From: Leptolyngbya sp. KIOST-1
GTDB taxonomy: Bacteria > Cyanobacteriota > Cyanobacteriia > Phormidesmidales > Phormidesmidaceae
Length of the DNA: 64,000 nucleotides
NCBI RefSeq assembly: GCF_000763385.1
Contig: NZ_JQFA01000004.1
Coordinates: 1,116,001-1,180,000 of the forward strand
Direction: 5' to 3'
The notes below the pieces were generated by a model that saw only the letters and a list, made by a program, of their open reading frames with translations, did not search any database and had not been told where the DNA came from. Made by a program: the position numbers and the translations under genes. Below, piece by piece: positions 51,362 through 59,996 of the stretch. The first letter of the stretch is position 1, and the number at the start of each line of letters is the position of its first letter.

Positions 51362-52411
51362 ATGAAACTATCGTCTAAGCCTGAGCCTGGGGTGTCTTGT
51401 CTGGGCCTGGTCACTGCTGATTGGAAAACTCAATGCCTGTCGATTGGGCCAGGTCTGCTACTGACTACCCTGATTGCTGGAATGGCCCTGGGGTTAGATC
51501 GGCTGACTGATCTCCATACCCTCAATCCACTGCTGCTTGCCGTGCTCTTGGGCATCGGCTGGCGACAGTGGGGAGCTGTCCCTGCGACCTATCGCCCCGG
51601 CATCAAATTTGCGATGAAGCGGGTGCTGCGCCTGGCAGTAATCTTGCTCGGTTTGCGGCTAAGTCTGGCGGAAGTGGTGGCAGTGGGGCCAGGGGGGCTG
51701 GGTCTGGTGACTGTGGGCACAGTCAGCACCTTTTACCTGACCTGCTGGTTAGGCAAGCGGTTGGGCGTTAACCCCCGTTTGACCCAACTGATTGCGGCGG
51801 GTACTTCGATCTGTGGGGCTTCAGCAGTCGTGGCCACCAATGCCGTAGTAGAAGGTTCTGAGGAGGATATGACCTACGCGATCGCCACCATTACCGGCTT
51901 TGGCACCCTGGCTATGCTGATCTACCCCCTGGTGGGTACGCTGCTACAGCTGAGCCCCCAAGCCTTTGGCATCTGGTGCGGTGCCTCGGTGCATGAGGTA
52001 GCCCAGGTGATTGCCACCGCCTTTCAAAACGGCGATCTCAGTGGTGAGATCGCCACTATTACTAAACTATCGCGGGTGCTGCTAATAGTACCTATTATTG
52101 TCGGTCTGGGCTGGCAAACCAATCGCCTTGGCCAACCAGGACAACCCTCTCGGCCCGTTGCCGTTCCCTGGTTTGTTCTATTCTTTTGTGTTTTGGTAGT
52201 GGTTAATAGTCTAGATCTGATGGCACCAGCCCTCAAGGTCATAGTTCTCAACAGCAATCAGTTTCTGCTGTGCCTATCTTTGGCCGCCATGGGGCTAGAA
52301 ACCAACCTTACCAGCCTGAACCAGCTAGGCCCCAAACCAATATACTTGGCCGGACTATCCTGGTTGTTTTTAGCTTTGTTCAGCTTGGTGATGATTTTTC
52401 AAATCAACTGA
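51362..52411 (+). CDS. YeiH/UPF0324 family putative sulfate exporter
   Basis: 349 residues, about ten membrane helices. Family motifs: LNPLLLAVLLGIGWRQWG, RVLRLAVILLGLRLSLAEV, AAGTSICGASAVVATNAVV (the conserved ICG-x-SA), and GIWCGASVHEVAQVIATAFQ. YeiH-type proteins are annotated as sulfate exporters and are often near sulfur metabolism or LysR genes. It lies 23 bases after the TauE/SafE gene and probably shares its transcript; together they would dispose of inorganic sulfur released from organosulfur compounds. Confidence 0.9.
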   Translation: MKLSSKPEPGVSCLGLVTADWKTQCLSIGPGLLLTTLIAGMALGLDRLTDLHTLNPLLLAVLLGIGWRQWGAVPATYRPGIKFAMKRVLRLAVILLGLRLSLAEVVAVGPGGLGLVTVGTVSTFYLTCWLGKRLGVNPRLTQLIAAGTSICGASAVVATNAVVEGSEEDMTYAIATITGFGTLAMLIYPLVGTLLQLSPQAFGIWCGASVHEVAQVIATAFQNGDLSGEIATITKLSRVLLIVPIIVGLGWQTNRLGQPGQPSRPVAVPWFVLFFCVLVVVNSLDLMAPALKVIVLNSNQFLLCLSLAAMGLETNLTSLNQLGPKPIYLAGLSWLFLALFSLVMIFQIN

Positions 52412-53500
52412 TCAATACTCTGGTCTATTGGGAGAAGTTTGATGAGTCATGGAAGGCCTTTGATGTGCTGCAGGACATCGACCCGGACTACCGCATCGAT
52501 CTGCTTAGGTTTCAGCCCAAGTGGCTCACGGTAGATCAGCTGTGGCAAATTGAGCAGCATCTGGTGGAGTAATGACCAATCAGGACGATACTGCGTTGGG
52601 GTCCGCCGTTCGGTGGACGCCCAGATATCGCGCTTGTGCTGGGGGCCATATGGGAAACAGGTCAATCTGATCGGCAAATCGCTAGTAAGTCTGTGTGCAG
52701 GTGCAGAACTCCGCCAGCGTCTAATACTTCCCTAATCGTCGTTCAATCATTCACTACGTTCCCATACCCCTGGTGCAAGTCGGTATCCGCCTCGACTGCC
52801 CCACCTGGAGCGCCTGGATTGCCTGCACCTGGGCCCCCGTCCCTCGGGCATACTGCTCAATCGTGGGGGGGCCACCCCCTGCAAATCTTGCTGAAACCGG
52901 GCATACCGCCCCTGGTGCAGCAGTGCCGCCACAGCCTCCCTCGATTCCCCCGCTCCCAGTGCCACCGCCGTCACCTTCTGATCAAGCTGAATTGCGGTCA
53001 GATCGCTGCTCACATAGTCCCGGTAGAGGTCGGGGTAGCTCTAGATTTTCCCCGTCACAGAGCAGGCGTATTCCAGATACCGCTGCTGCTGAAGGCTGTC
53101 CACTGTCTTCTGAGCGTACTGGAGCAGCTTGAGCAGGGCCTCTTTCTTCTCCGCGTCAGACAATCCCAAAATCTGCTGTTGAGTAAATGGCCCTTGGGCC
53201 AGCAGTTGAATCACCTATCGGGGAGCCTTACCAGTCTGTAGCGCGGACCTAGCCACCTCCTGATCCAATCCCTGGGCAGACGTTGGGTTGTCGCTGTAAC
53301 GGGTGTAGAGGGTCTCGTAGTCCTTAGCATCCTTGAGCGAAGCCTCCGCCAGTGCCAGGTACTGCTGGCACATCAACCATCTGCCTCGGAATAATTGCCG
53401 GAGTGTCGGTAGTGGCTTAAGAACTGACCTCAGGAACCATTTGTAAATTAGCTACCTTCAGGAGGCAGTCTTAACCGAATCCAACTCTTGGGTTTGAATG
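52412..53500 (-). pseudogene. Debris of a plasmid/mobile-element protein
   Basis: The minus strand carries QYLALAEASLKDAKDYETLY (near 53370), LSDAEKKEALLKLLQYAQKT (near 53130) and DLTAIQLDQKVTAVALGAGE followed by SREAVAALLHQGRYARFQQD (53013-52880), separated by stops. These look like one decayed protein of the kind carried on cyanobacterial plasmids. On the plus strand a short end fragment (YWEKFDESWKAFDVLQDIDP; stop at 52572) is a different remnant. No intact gene exists between 52412 and 53852. Confidence 0.5.
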
Positions 53501-53651
53501 ACTCTAGAGTATGGGCCTTCGCCTGATAGATGCAGCCATGTCTAATCTTGTCCATCAATAGCCGAAGTAACCCAATTTATTGGCCATTGGGGGAATATTG
53601 GGGGAATCGTCCAAAGAAAAGCCTGAAACCCTTGCACAGCAAGCATCTGTT

Positions 53652-53698
53652 GAGGACTGAAAATCCTCGTGTCGGCGGTTCAAGTCCGCCTCCTGGCA
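53652..53698 (+). tRNA. 3'-half of tRNA-Phe (GAA), probable attachment-site remnant
   Basis: GAGGA-CTGAAAA-TCCTC is a complete anticodon arm with anticodon GAA, followed by a variable loop, a T arm (GGCGGTTCAAGTCCGCC) and the acceptor 3' strand TCCTGGCA. The 5' half (acceptor strand and D arm) is absent: the preceding bases do not pair with TCCTGGCA. Such 3'-half copies are produced when an element integrates into the 3' end of a tRNA gene. From the orientation the intact tRNA-Phe should lie to the left, outside the window. Confidence 0.8.
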
Positions 53699-53852
53699 TA
53701 CATTGTAGCGATTGCCCCGTGCAAGCACACAGGGCAATTGTTACATTGTTTCTCCAATGGAGAGGGTTATAAAATTGTTGAGGCCGTAGGAACGGATAAA
53801 GAAACCCACCAGCGGCAACTGGTGGGAGAGTTAAATCGAATTAGAGAAGCAT

Positions 53853-54044
53853 TTACTTCTTCTTGCGTTTCTCGCGCTGAGACAGCGCTGATCCAGCAGC
53901 AGACCGCTCTGCCTTGCTGGATTTTTTGTCCCTAAGGACTTTCGATGCATTTGAAGCCGCTTGGCGGCCTGTCACCTTTTTAGCCACAGGAATTTTCTCC
54001 TTAATAAACTTGGCTACGAACTGACCACGATACCTTTGAGCCAT
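53853..54044 (-). CDS. Small basic protein of unknown function
   Basis: 63 residues: MAQRYRGQFVAKFIKEKIPV then KKVTGRQAASNASKVLRDKK and AGSALSQREKRKKK. I recall similar short basic proteins with a KVLRD...SAAGSALSQ core in various bacteria and phages, without known function. Very rich in Lys and Arg, possibly nucleic-acid binding. It overlaps the next small ORF by 44 bases in another frame. Confidence 0.6.
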   Translation of the reverse strand: MAQRYRGQFVAKFIKEKIPVAKKVTGRQAASNASKVLRDKKSSKAERSAAGSALSQREKRKKK

Positions 54045-54198
54045 TTCGCTGGGTTGTCGTGGTTGTCCTGATCCGTACCGGGATCAGGCGACCGCCTACG
54101 CGAACGTAGCTGGTCTTAGTCTGAACGCGACTTGAATAGTCATCGTTAGTGCTCCTAAAGAAAGAACGAGTTGCCTGCCTTGTAGCAGACGCTGCCAT
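54001..54198 (-). CDS. Small protein of unknown function
   Basis: 65 residues: MAASATRQATRSFFRSTNDD then YVRVGGRLIPVRIRTTTTTQ and RNGSKVSWSVRSQVY. A strand-rich, basic chain with no family I can name. Its last 44 bases overlap the start of the 53853 gene, in a different frame; both may be read from one transcript. It is divergent from the MerR-like gene. Confidence 0.45.
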   Translation of the reverse strand: MAASATRQATRSFFRSTNDDYSSRVQTKTSYVRVGGRLIPVRIRTTTTTQRNGSKVSWSVRSQVY

Positions 54199-54343
54199 TG
54201 CAGCCTAACGTTCTCCAAATGGAGCATATTGGAGAACTCACTACTTCAAAACAAGTATTTAGAATTATTACGTTTTTGAGCACAGTTGTTCCAGTGCTAC
54301 AATAGTAAGGTTTAAAGATAGCCGTAAGAGTGTGTGAGGCTTT

Positions 54344-54859
54344 ATGGCTAGGCGAGATATTGGGCTTAATGGTTTTACCCGACAAGAAACCCTAAAACTG
54401 ACTCAGTGCACTTCAAGTCGGCTGTCTTACCTTGAAAAAGTGGGGCTTGTTATCCCTGAGCGGATAGGTATCAGCAGAAAGCCAGTCGTTATATTTTCCT
54501 GGGAGCAACTGCTTGAGATAAAGGCGATTAAGAATCTCAGGGAAGATAATGTGTCGCTTCAAACTGTCAGAAAGATAGTTGAGTTTTTGAATCAATCTGG
54601 CTACGATGACTGCCTCAAGGATAAGAAGCTAGTTGTGGTCGATAACGAAGTATTTTGGGTCAGATCGGATATGACCGATCTAGGACAGCACATTGCGGCA
54701 TTGACTGTTGCTAGCAAGACAGGCCAGGCAGGTCAGTTTGCATTAATTGTGATTCCTGCCCTTGTAGATATCGTCAATGAGATCTGGGAAACGGCTCAGA
54801 ATTCAAACGTAATTGATTTTGAAAGCTTTAAGGTTAGGGCTAAAGCGAAGCCAGCTTGA
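54344..54859 (+). CDS. MerR-like DNA-binding regulator
   Basis: 171 residues. The N-terminal part (FTRQETLKLTQCTSSRLSYL then EKVGLVIPERIGISRKPVVI and FSWEQLLEIKAIKNLRE) has the MerR-type winged helix layout, in which the YLE-x-x-GL motif takes the place of the usual Y...GL. The C-terminal 70 residues resemble no metal-binding effector domain I know. The gene is divergent from two small ORFs with a 145-bp AT-rich space between them (54199-54343), so it may regulate them. Confidence 0.65.
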   Translation: MARRDIGLNGFTRQETLKLTQCTSSRLSYLEKVGLVIPERIGISRKPVVIFSWEQLLEIKAIKNLREDNVSLQTVRKIVEFLNQSGYDDCLKDKKLVVVDNEVFWVRSDMTDLGQHIAALTVASKTGQAGQFALIVIPALVDIVNEIWETAQNSNVIDFESFKVRAKAKPA

Positions 54860-55275
54860 CTTCTATGGGCACAAGTTCTTTTCGGATCATTGAAACTTTT
54901 AATACACATGTACCAGCGAAATCTCCTGGCATAGTTGCGTGGGACGGCAACCATTCACTACGCCCTAGGGAGGCTCAGAACCTGTATGACCGGGGTTAAG
55001 TCGGTTCCCATTCTCCAATGGGGCTGGGGCTGCACTACAGCAGACTTCGAGGTTTTGCCTGTGTGCCAGTTGGGGGAATTAGGTCGTTTTTGGTCCAGGA
55101 CAGCCGCTGGACAGGCACCAGCGCTAAGATGATCGACAAGCACTACGGGGCTACCAATTTCACAAATTTGAGGCCCCCCTAATCTCACCTAATGTGCTCC
55201 CTCGTCCAGCTCTAGTTAAAATTGGAATCTTCCCGTTCGGATCCGAGCTTAAGCCTCTCATAGTTCAGCGCACCG
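54860..55275. other. Intergenic region without recognisable gene
   Basis: About 415 bp. Short ORFs on both strands (for example 54935-55132 and 54958-55188) overlap each other and show no recognisable motif. I see no strong hairpin with a U tract and no tRNA. Confidence 0.4.
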
Positions 55276-55680
55276 ATGACAGCTACCGTCACCCTTGATA
55301 TTCCAGAGCATATTCACCAGCGACTGGTAAATACTGCTGAGGCAACGCAGCGCCCTCTGAACGAAATTATCCTCAGGGCACTGCAAATTGGTAGCCCACC
55401 CCCTTGGGATGATGTGCCACCGGAGTTTCAATCTGCATTAGCTGCCCTAGATCGGCTGGATGATGATGCGCTGTGGAGGGTTGCCCGTAGCCAACGATCT
55501 GAAGCCGAACTAGAGCGGTACGACGAACTGCTGGATCGCAATCAGAACGACAGTCTGACAGCGGCTGACCAAAACGAGCTAACCGCTCTGAGGAAAGGGG
55601 CAGAGCAATTTATGCTCTGCAAGGCCCAAGCAGCGGTTTTGCTGCGCTGGCGCGGGCATTCGATTTTGCCAGAAGCTTGA
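55276..55680 (+). CDS. Antitoxin-like partner of a broken HNH gene
   Basis: 134 residues: MTATVTLDIPEHIHQRLVNT, AEATQRPLNEIILRALQIGS, a ribbon-helix-helix-like start followed by a Glu-rich helical part (RSEAELERYDELLDRNQNDS). It corresponds to the first gene of the pair at 7545-8308. The HNH gene begins at the next base after its stop (55681). Confidence 0.65.
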   Translation: MTATVTLDIPEHIHQRLVNTAEATQRPLNEIILRALQIGSPPPWDDVPPEFQSALAALDRLDDDALWRVARSQRSEAELERYDELLDRNQNDSLTAADQNELTALRKGAEQFMLCKAQAAVLLRWRGHSILPEA

Positions 55681-56106
55681 TGGCCAGCTATATTTCTGTA
55701 GACCTGCGAAATCGGGTTCGAGCGTGCGATCGCGATCGTTGCTGCTATTGCAAAACCAGCGAGGCCCTGAGCGGCATTCGGATGGCCTTTGATCACATCC
55801 ACCCCCCGCTCAAAAGGTGGCGAAACCTGCTTTGAAAATGTTTGCTTGGCCTGTCGATCCTGCAATGAATTCAAGGGCGATTCGACAACAGGCCAAGATT
55901 TACTTACCCAGCAAACCGAGCCACTTTTCAATCCCAGGCTTCAGGACTGGCACCAGCATTTTGCCTGGAGCGACGACGGCACTAGAGTCGAAGGCATTTC
56001 CACTGTAGGACGGGCTACGGTTTTGGCTTTGCAGATGAATAACGGAGCCATCCTAGCAGCCAGAAAACGCTGGGTTTCAGTGGGCTGGCATCCACCTAAA
56101 GATTGA
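55681..56106 (+). pseudogene. HNH endonuclease broken by a single-base frameshift
   Basis: The first frame from 55681 reads MASYISVDLRNRVRACDRDR then CCYCKTSEALSGIRMAFDHI, and ends at a stop soon after a run of six C (55801-55806). Removing one C continues into SKGGETCFENVCLACRSCNE, FKGDSTTGQDL and on to the stop at 56106, giving a complete HNH protein of about 141 residues. The change in a homopolymer may be a real inactivating mutation, phase variation, or a sequencing error. Confidence 0.85.
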
Positions 56107-56262
56107 GCCTGATACATCTTCTTGCCTTGCAAGGTTACAGAAGGGAATGTGAAAAATCGTTCTCTTTCCTGGCTTTTAACGCTTGTGCTGAAAATATCCC
56201 AAGTTCTTCGTGACACTTTGTATTGAAGCTGATCAAGGGCTGATGCTTCGATTTAGGATCAG

Positions 56263-56595
56263 GTGTATCAGGATGCTGCGCCCCTCTCGGGGGCTTCGCG
56301 GAGAGGCCACTTGGATAGAGTTGTCAATCAGCAGGAGTTCAGCCAAATGCTTTCTGGGCAAGCTCCGGACGGGCGATCGCTGATGGGGAAAGTGGTTGAC
56401 CCAAAAAAGCGGCGGGCGGCAACAGATTTTACGTTTAGTGCGCCCAAAAGCGCCAGCATTGCGGCTCTGGTGCAGCAGGACGAAGCAGGCCGCCCGGTGG
56501 GCATCACGGTAGAGCATTACAGCCAAACTGTGACCACTCCGGCTATAGAAGTCAGTTTGCCCGGTGAGCCAATGCAAGCAGCGGCAACGCCATAG
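56263..56595 (+). pseudogene. Relaxase (TrwC/MobF type) fragment
   Basis: About 100 residues: FSQMLSGQAPDGRSLMGKVV then DPKKRRAATDFTFSAPKSAS and IAALVQQDEAG, matching the RRA-x-D-x-TFSAPKS motif of TrwC-type conjugative relaxases. A full relaxase has 900 or more residues; the remaining domains, including the His triad region and helicase, are missing. It marks former conjugative DNA next to the tRNA remnant. Confidence 0.7.
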
Positions 56596-56698
56596 CCACA
56601 GCGCGATTATACTCTCATGTGGTGGTTTTACCCATGCGGGGGATGTTAACGCCAATACGTTAGTGAAGCTATCCGCAGGAAGCGCGACACCTTCCCAC

Positions 56699-57280
56699 TC
56701 ACTCAAAAATCGTTGCCGCCGTCAGCCCAAATTCTGGCACAACCGTAGATTGCAGCGGTTCTGCCCCGCTGTAAACCCGGTCTTCGTACTGCCCATTCAC
56801 CCACAGACACAGCGTCACCTGCCGAGTTTCTGGGTCAACAATCCAGTATTCTGCAATACCGCGCGCCGCATATTCCGTGTGTTTGTAGCGGTAGTCTCGT
56901 TCGCGATTGGCCTGGCCGGGGCTGACCACCTCCACCACCAGGGCCGGGGGCGGCATATCGCGGGTGATCGTGGCACGGGTCGCCCCCGCTACGGCGGCCT
57001 TCGACGCTTCGGTATGCACCAGCAAGTCTGGGATGCGGCCCGTGGCGCGGCGTCCGGTGACTTCAATCTCTGTATCTTTGTGGGCCAAGAGGGCGATGGA
57101 TATATGCTTCGCCAGTTCAAACAGCAGCTTTCGGCCAATGTCGTTGTTTTCTTCTGATTCTGGGGGCATTTCCACCAGCACTCCATTTACCAACTCGTAG
57201 CGGGTATCGGTACCATCGTCGTGGCGCAGATAGTCCTCAAAGGTCAAAAGCTGGGTTTCTGTCGAGAGGGCTTGGTTCAT
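56699..57280 (-). CDS. Uma2 family (DUF820) endonuclease-like protein
   Basis: 193 residues from the ATG at 57280 ([20 protein letters not shown]): [60 protein letters not shown] and [20 protein letters not shown], the full Uma2 motif set including the PD-(D/E)xK-type strand. A second, more distant family member is at 26331. Function unknown. Confidence 0.88.
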   Translation of the reverse strand: MNQALSTETQLLTFEDYLRHDDGTDTRYELVNGVLVEMPPESEENNDIGRKLLFELAKHISIALLAHKDTEIEVTGRRATGRIPDLLVHTEASKAAVAGATRATITRDMPPPALVVEVVSPGQANRERDYRYKHTEYAARGIAEYWIVDPETRQVTLCLWVNGQYEDRVYSGAEPLQSTVVPEFGLTAATIFE

Positions 57281-57299
57281 CGGTACGTGCTCCCGTTGA

Positions 57300-57845
57300 T
57301 TAGTAAGGCCCAAACATGGCGTTGGCCGGGTGGTTAGCATCATCGCTACAGCAAAAATCGCTGAAGTGCTGCAAAAACTCGACCTTGGTCAGCCAGCCAT
57401 CGCCATCGGTGTCGAGGGCTGGAAATACCAGGGGCGCGTAGACCGGCGACTCATTAAAGGCGGCCAGCAGCTGCCCCCATTCCTCCTGGTTAACTTTGCC
57501 GTCTTCGTCCTGGTCAAAGACATCGAAGATGGTTTCCATCAGGCTGAGAATGTCGTCTGCGCGGGGCTCGGTATCAGATAGGCTGTCGTCGTAATAGGCC
57601 AGCCATTCGTCGCGGGAAACTTGATGGTTGTGGGCGGTGTCGGCTTTTTTCTCTAGCCCCTGCCATTTTCGCATGAGCTTGTCTTGCAAGATTAGGCAGC
57701 GGGGCGATCGCAGCGACCAGTTGCGCAGGGTAGAGAGCTTTTTGAACATCAGCTCGAAGTCTTTTTTGACCAGCACTCCGGTGTAGTCAGAGTCGTACAT
57801 GCTAAAAAGCTTGGTCAATTTGCGCTGTTGCAAGTCGGTTAACAT
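57300..57845 (-). CDS. EF-hand calcium-binding protein
   Basis: 181 residues with canonical loops [12 protein letters not shown] (about residue 110) and [12 protein letters not shown] (about 145), and a degenerate loop near the N-terminus ([12 protein letters not shown]), in the spacing of calerythrin-like sarcoplasmic calcium-binding proteins. It probably buffers or senses calcium in the cytoplasm. It lies 19 bases upstream of the Uma2 gene on the same strand. Confidence 0.88.
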   Translation of the reverse strand: MLTDLQQRKLTKLFSMYDSDYTGVLVKKDFELMFKKLSTLRNWSLRSPRCLILQDKLMRKWQGLEKKADTAHNHQVSRDEWLAYYDDSLSDTEPRADDILSLMETIFDVFDQDEDGKVNQEEWGQLLAAFNESPVYAPLVFPALDTDGDGWLTKVEFLQHFSDFCCSDDANHPANAMFGPY

Positions 57846-57904
57846 ACCTGTCCTTCCCTCTACCCTGCCAATGCCGCTACAGTCATAGCCTATAGCACTT
57901 TCAC

Positions 57905-59758
57905 CTACAAGTACCCCGCCGCTTGCATCGTAAACAAGCGGGCGTAGCGACCATCCTGATTGAGCAGGTCCTCATGGCTGCCCTGCTCGATCAGTCTGCC
58001 GTTGGCCAGCACGATGATGTTGTCGGCCCGCCGCACGGTCGAAAAGCGGTGGGAAATTAGAATCGCCATCTGGTTTTGGGTGGCCTCGCGGAATTGTTCA
58101 AACAGGCGGGTCTCGGCCTCGGCATCCATGGCGGAGGTGGGCTCGTCGAGCACCAGAATGTCGGCCTGGGTACGCATAAAAGCGCGGGAGAGGGCGATCT
58201 TCTGCCACTGGCCGCCGGAAAGTTCCTGGCCGCCAAAGAACCATTTACCCAACTGGGTGTCGTAGCCCTCCGGCAGGCTCTCGATGAACTCGGTGGCGGT
58301 GCCCTTGGCAGCGGCGGTCTGCCAGCGCTGGGCATCCTCAAAGTCGGAGACATCGCCGACACCGATGTTTTCCCCCACCTTGAACTGGTAGCGGACAAAG
58401 TCTTGGAAAATTACGCCGATGCGCCGCTGCAGCACCTCGCTGTCCCACTCCTGCAGGTCGCGCCCGTCCAGCAGAATGCGGCCCGTGCTGGGGCTGTACA
58501 GCCGGGTGAGCAGCTTGATTAGCGTCGTTTTGCCGGAGCCATTTTCCCCCACGATCGCCAGCTTTTGCCCCGGCTTGAGGTGAAAGGAGACCCCCTCCAG
58601 CGCCAGGCGATCGCTGCCGGGATAGGTAAATGACACCCCCTCAAACCTGAGCCCGTCGCCGGGGTCCAGACCGCGCACCGCTGTCCCCGTCTCGGCGGGC
58701 ACCGGCTGTTCCAAAAACTCGTAGAGGTTGGCCAGGTACAGCCCGTCTTCGTACATGCCGCCGATCGCCGTCAGGGAGCCGGCAAAGGTAGTCTGCCCCT
58801 GGCGAAACACCGTCAGGTACATAGTCAGTTCGCCCAGGGAAATGCGACCCGCGATCGCCTCCAGTACAATCCAGCCGTAGGCCAGGTAAAACGACGCCGT
58901 ACTCAGTAGCCCCAGCCCGTAGCTCCAGCCGCTGCGGCGCACCGTCAGGCTGCGGTCTTCGGCGTAGAGCCGGTGAAAAATATCCTCGTAGCGCTGCATC
59001 AGCAGCGGCCCCAGGCCAAACAGCTTCACCTCCTTGGCAAAGTCCTCTCGGGCCAGCAGTGCCTCCAGGTAGACCTGCTGGCGGGTTTCGGGCGATCGCC
59101 ACTTAAACAGGCGAAAGGCTTCCCCGGCAAACTGGGTCTCGGCAATAAAGGCGGGCAGGGTGGCCACGGCCAGCAGCGCCACCGCCCAGCCCGAAAATTG
59201 CAGCAGCAGCCCGCCAAAGGTGACCAGCGACAGCCCATCTTGCACAATGCCAAAGGTGCGCGTGACCATGCTCAGCGGTCGCTGGGAGGCCTCCCGCCGC
59301 GCCTGGGTCAGCTTGTCGTAGAACTCAGAATCTTCAAAGTAGGTCAGGGGCAGGGTCTGGGCCTTTTCCAGGATCATCACGTTGACCCGCTGGCCCAGCA
59401 GCACCCGCAGCAGCGACTGGCACAGCCCCAGCCCCTGGCGCGCCCCCGCCAACGCCGCCACCAGCCCCGCCTCCAGGGCCAGGTACAGCAGCGCCATCTG
59501 CCGATCCGCCGCCAGCCCCGACTGGGCCGCCACCACGACTGCATCGACGATTAGCTTGCCCACGTAGGCGATCGCCGCCGGGAGTAGCCCCGCCACCAGT
59601 GTCAGCAGTCCCAGGGCCACCGTTAACCGCCAGTCAGTTTGCCACACCAGCTGAATTGCCCGCTGCCCATAGCGGTACATCCCCAGCGATTCGCCCAAAT
59701 TGCGCCATGACGCCTTTTTCTTGGGGGGCGCAACCCGTTTTACCCGGTACTCACTCAT
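57905..59758 (-). CDS. ABC transporter, fused permease and ATPase (exporter type)
   Basis: 617 residues from the ATG at 59758 (MSEYRVKRVAPPKKKASWRN). The frame continues 210 bases upstream, but that stretch includes the octamer repeat. Six membrane helices (about 45-330) are followed by the ATPase: Walker A VGENGSGKTTLIKLLTRLYS, QRRIGVIFQDFVRYQFKVGE, signature LSGGQWQKIALSRAFMR, Walker B ILVLDEPTSAMDAEAET and ILISHRFSTVRRADN. The protein family exports lipids, peptides or drugs; the substrate is not evident. As a half transporter it would act as a homodimer. Confidence 0.9.
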   Translation of the reverse strand: MSEYRVKRVAPPKKKASWRNLGESLGMYRYGQRAIQLVWQTDWRLTVALGLLTLVAGLLPAAIAYVGKLIVDAVVVAAQSGLAADRQMALLYLALEAGLVAALAGARQGLGLCQSLLRVLLGQRVNVMILEKAQTLPLTYFEDSEFYDKLTQARREASQRPLSMVTRTFGIVQDGLSLVTFGGLLLQFSGWAVALLAVATLPAFIAETQFAGEAFRLFKWRSPETRQQVYLEALLAREDFAKEVKLFGLGPLLMQRYEDIFHRLYAEDRSLTVRRSGWSYGLGLLSTASFYLAYGWIVLEAIAGRISLGELTMYLTVFRQGQTTFAGSLTAIGGMYEDGLYLANLYEFLEQPVPAETGTAVRGLDPGDGLRFEGVSFTYPGSDRLALEGVSFHLKPGQKLAIVGENGSGKTTLIKLLTRLYSPSTGRILLDGRDLQEWDSEVLQRRIGVIFQDFVRYQFKVGENIGVGDVSDFEDAQRWQTAAAKGTATEFIESLPEGYDTQLGKWFFGGQELSGGQWQKIALSRAFMRTQADILVLDEPTSAMDAEAETRLFEQFREATQNQMAILISHRFSTVRRADNIIVLANGRLIEQGSHEDLLNQDGRYARLFTMQAAGYL

Positions 59759-59776
59759 TTTTCTACGATAGCGTTT

Positions 59777-59808
59777 GGTGAGTGGGTGAGTGGGTGAGTG
59801 GGTGAGTG
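59777..59808. repeat. Octanucleotide tandem repeat, four copies
   Basis: GGTGAGTG repeated four times without change, 19 bases upstream of the start of the ABC transporter gene, thus probably in its 5' leader. Copy-number change could alter translation. Short tandem repeats of 7-8 bp are common in cyanobacteria. Confidence 0.85.
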
Positions 59809-59996
59809 TGGAGGTGAAGGTGTTACTGCATGATTGGGGTAGGGACTTGCCCTGAAAACAACGGCCTATTTTGAGCAAAAACTGCTGGAGAGACCTGAAA
59901 TTCGGCGCGAATGGTGCGCTCTGGTTCTGCGGAATCCAAACAAAACAGTAGCTCAGCCCAATTGCCAAGGCTGCTTACGTTTCAAATTTTGGGTGG

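Noticed and set aside
53530-53772. Protein-coding ORF over the tRNA remnant
   Set aside because: It reads through the tRNA-Phe 3' half and has the usual nonsense translation of tRNA sequence.
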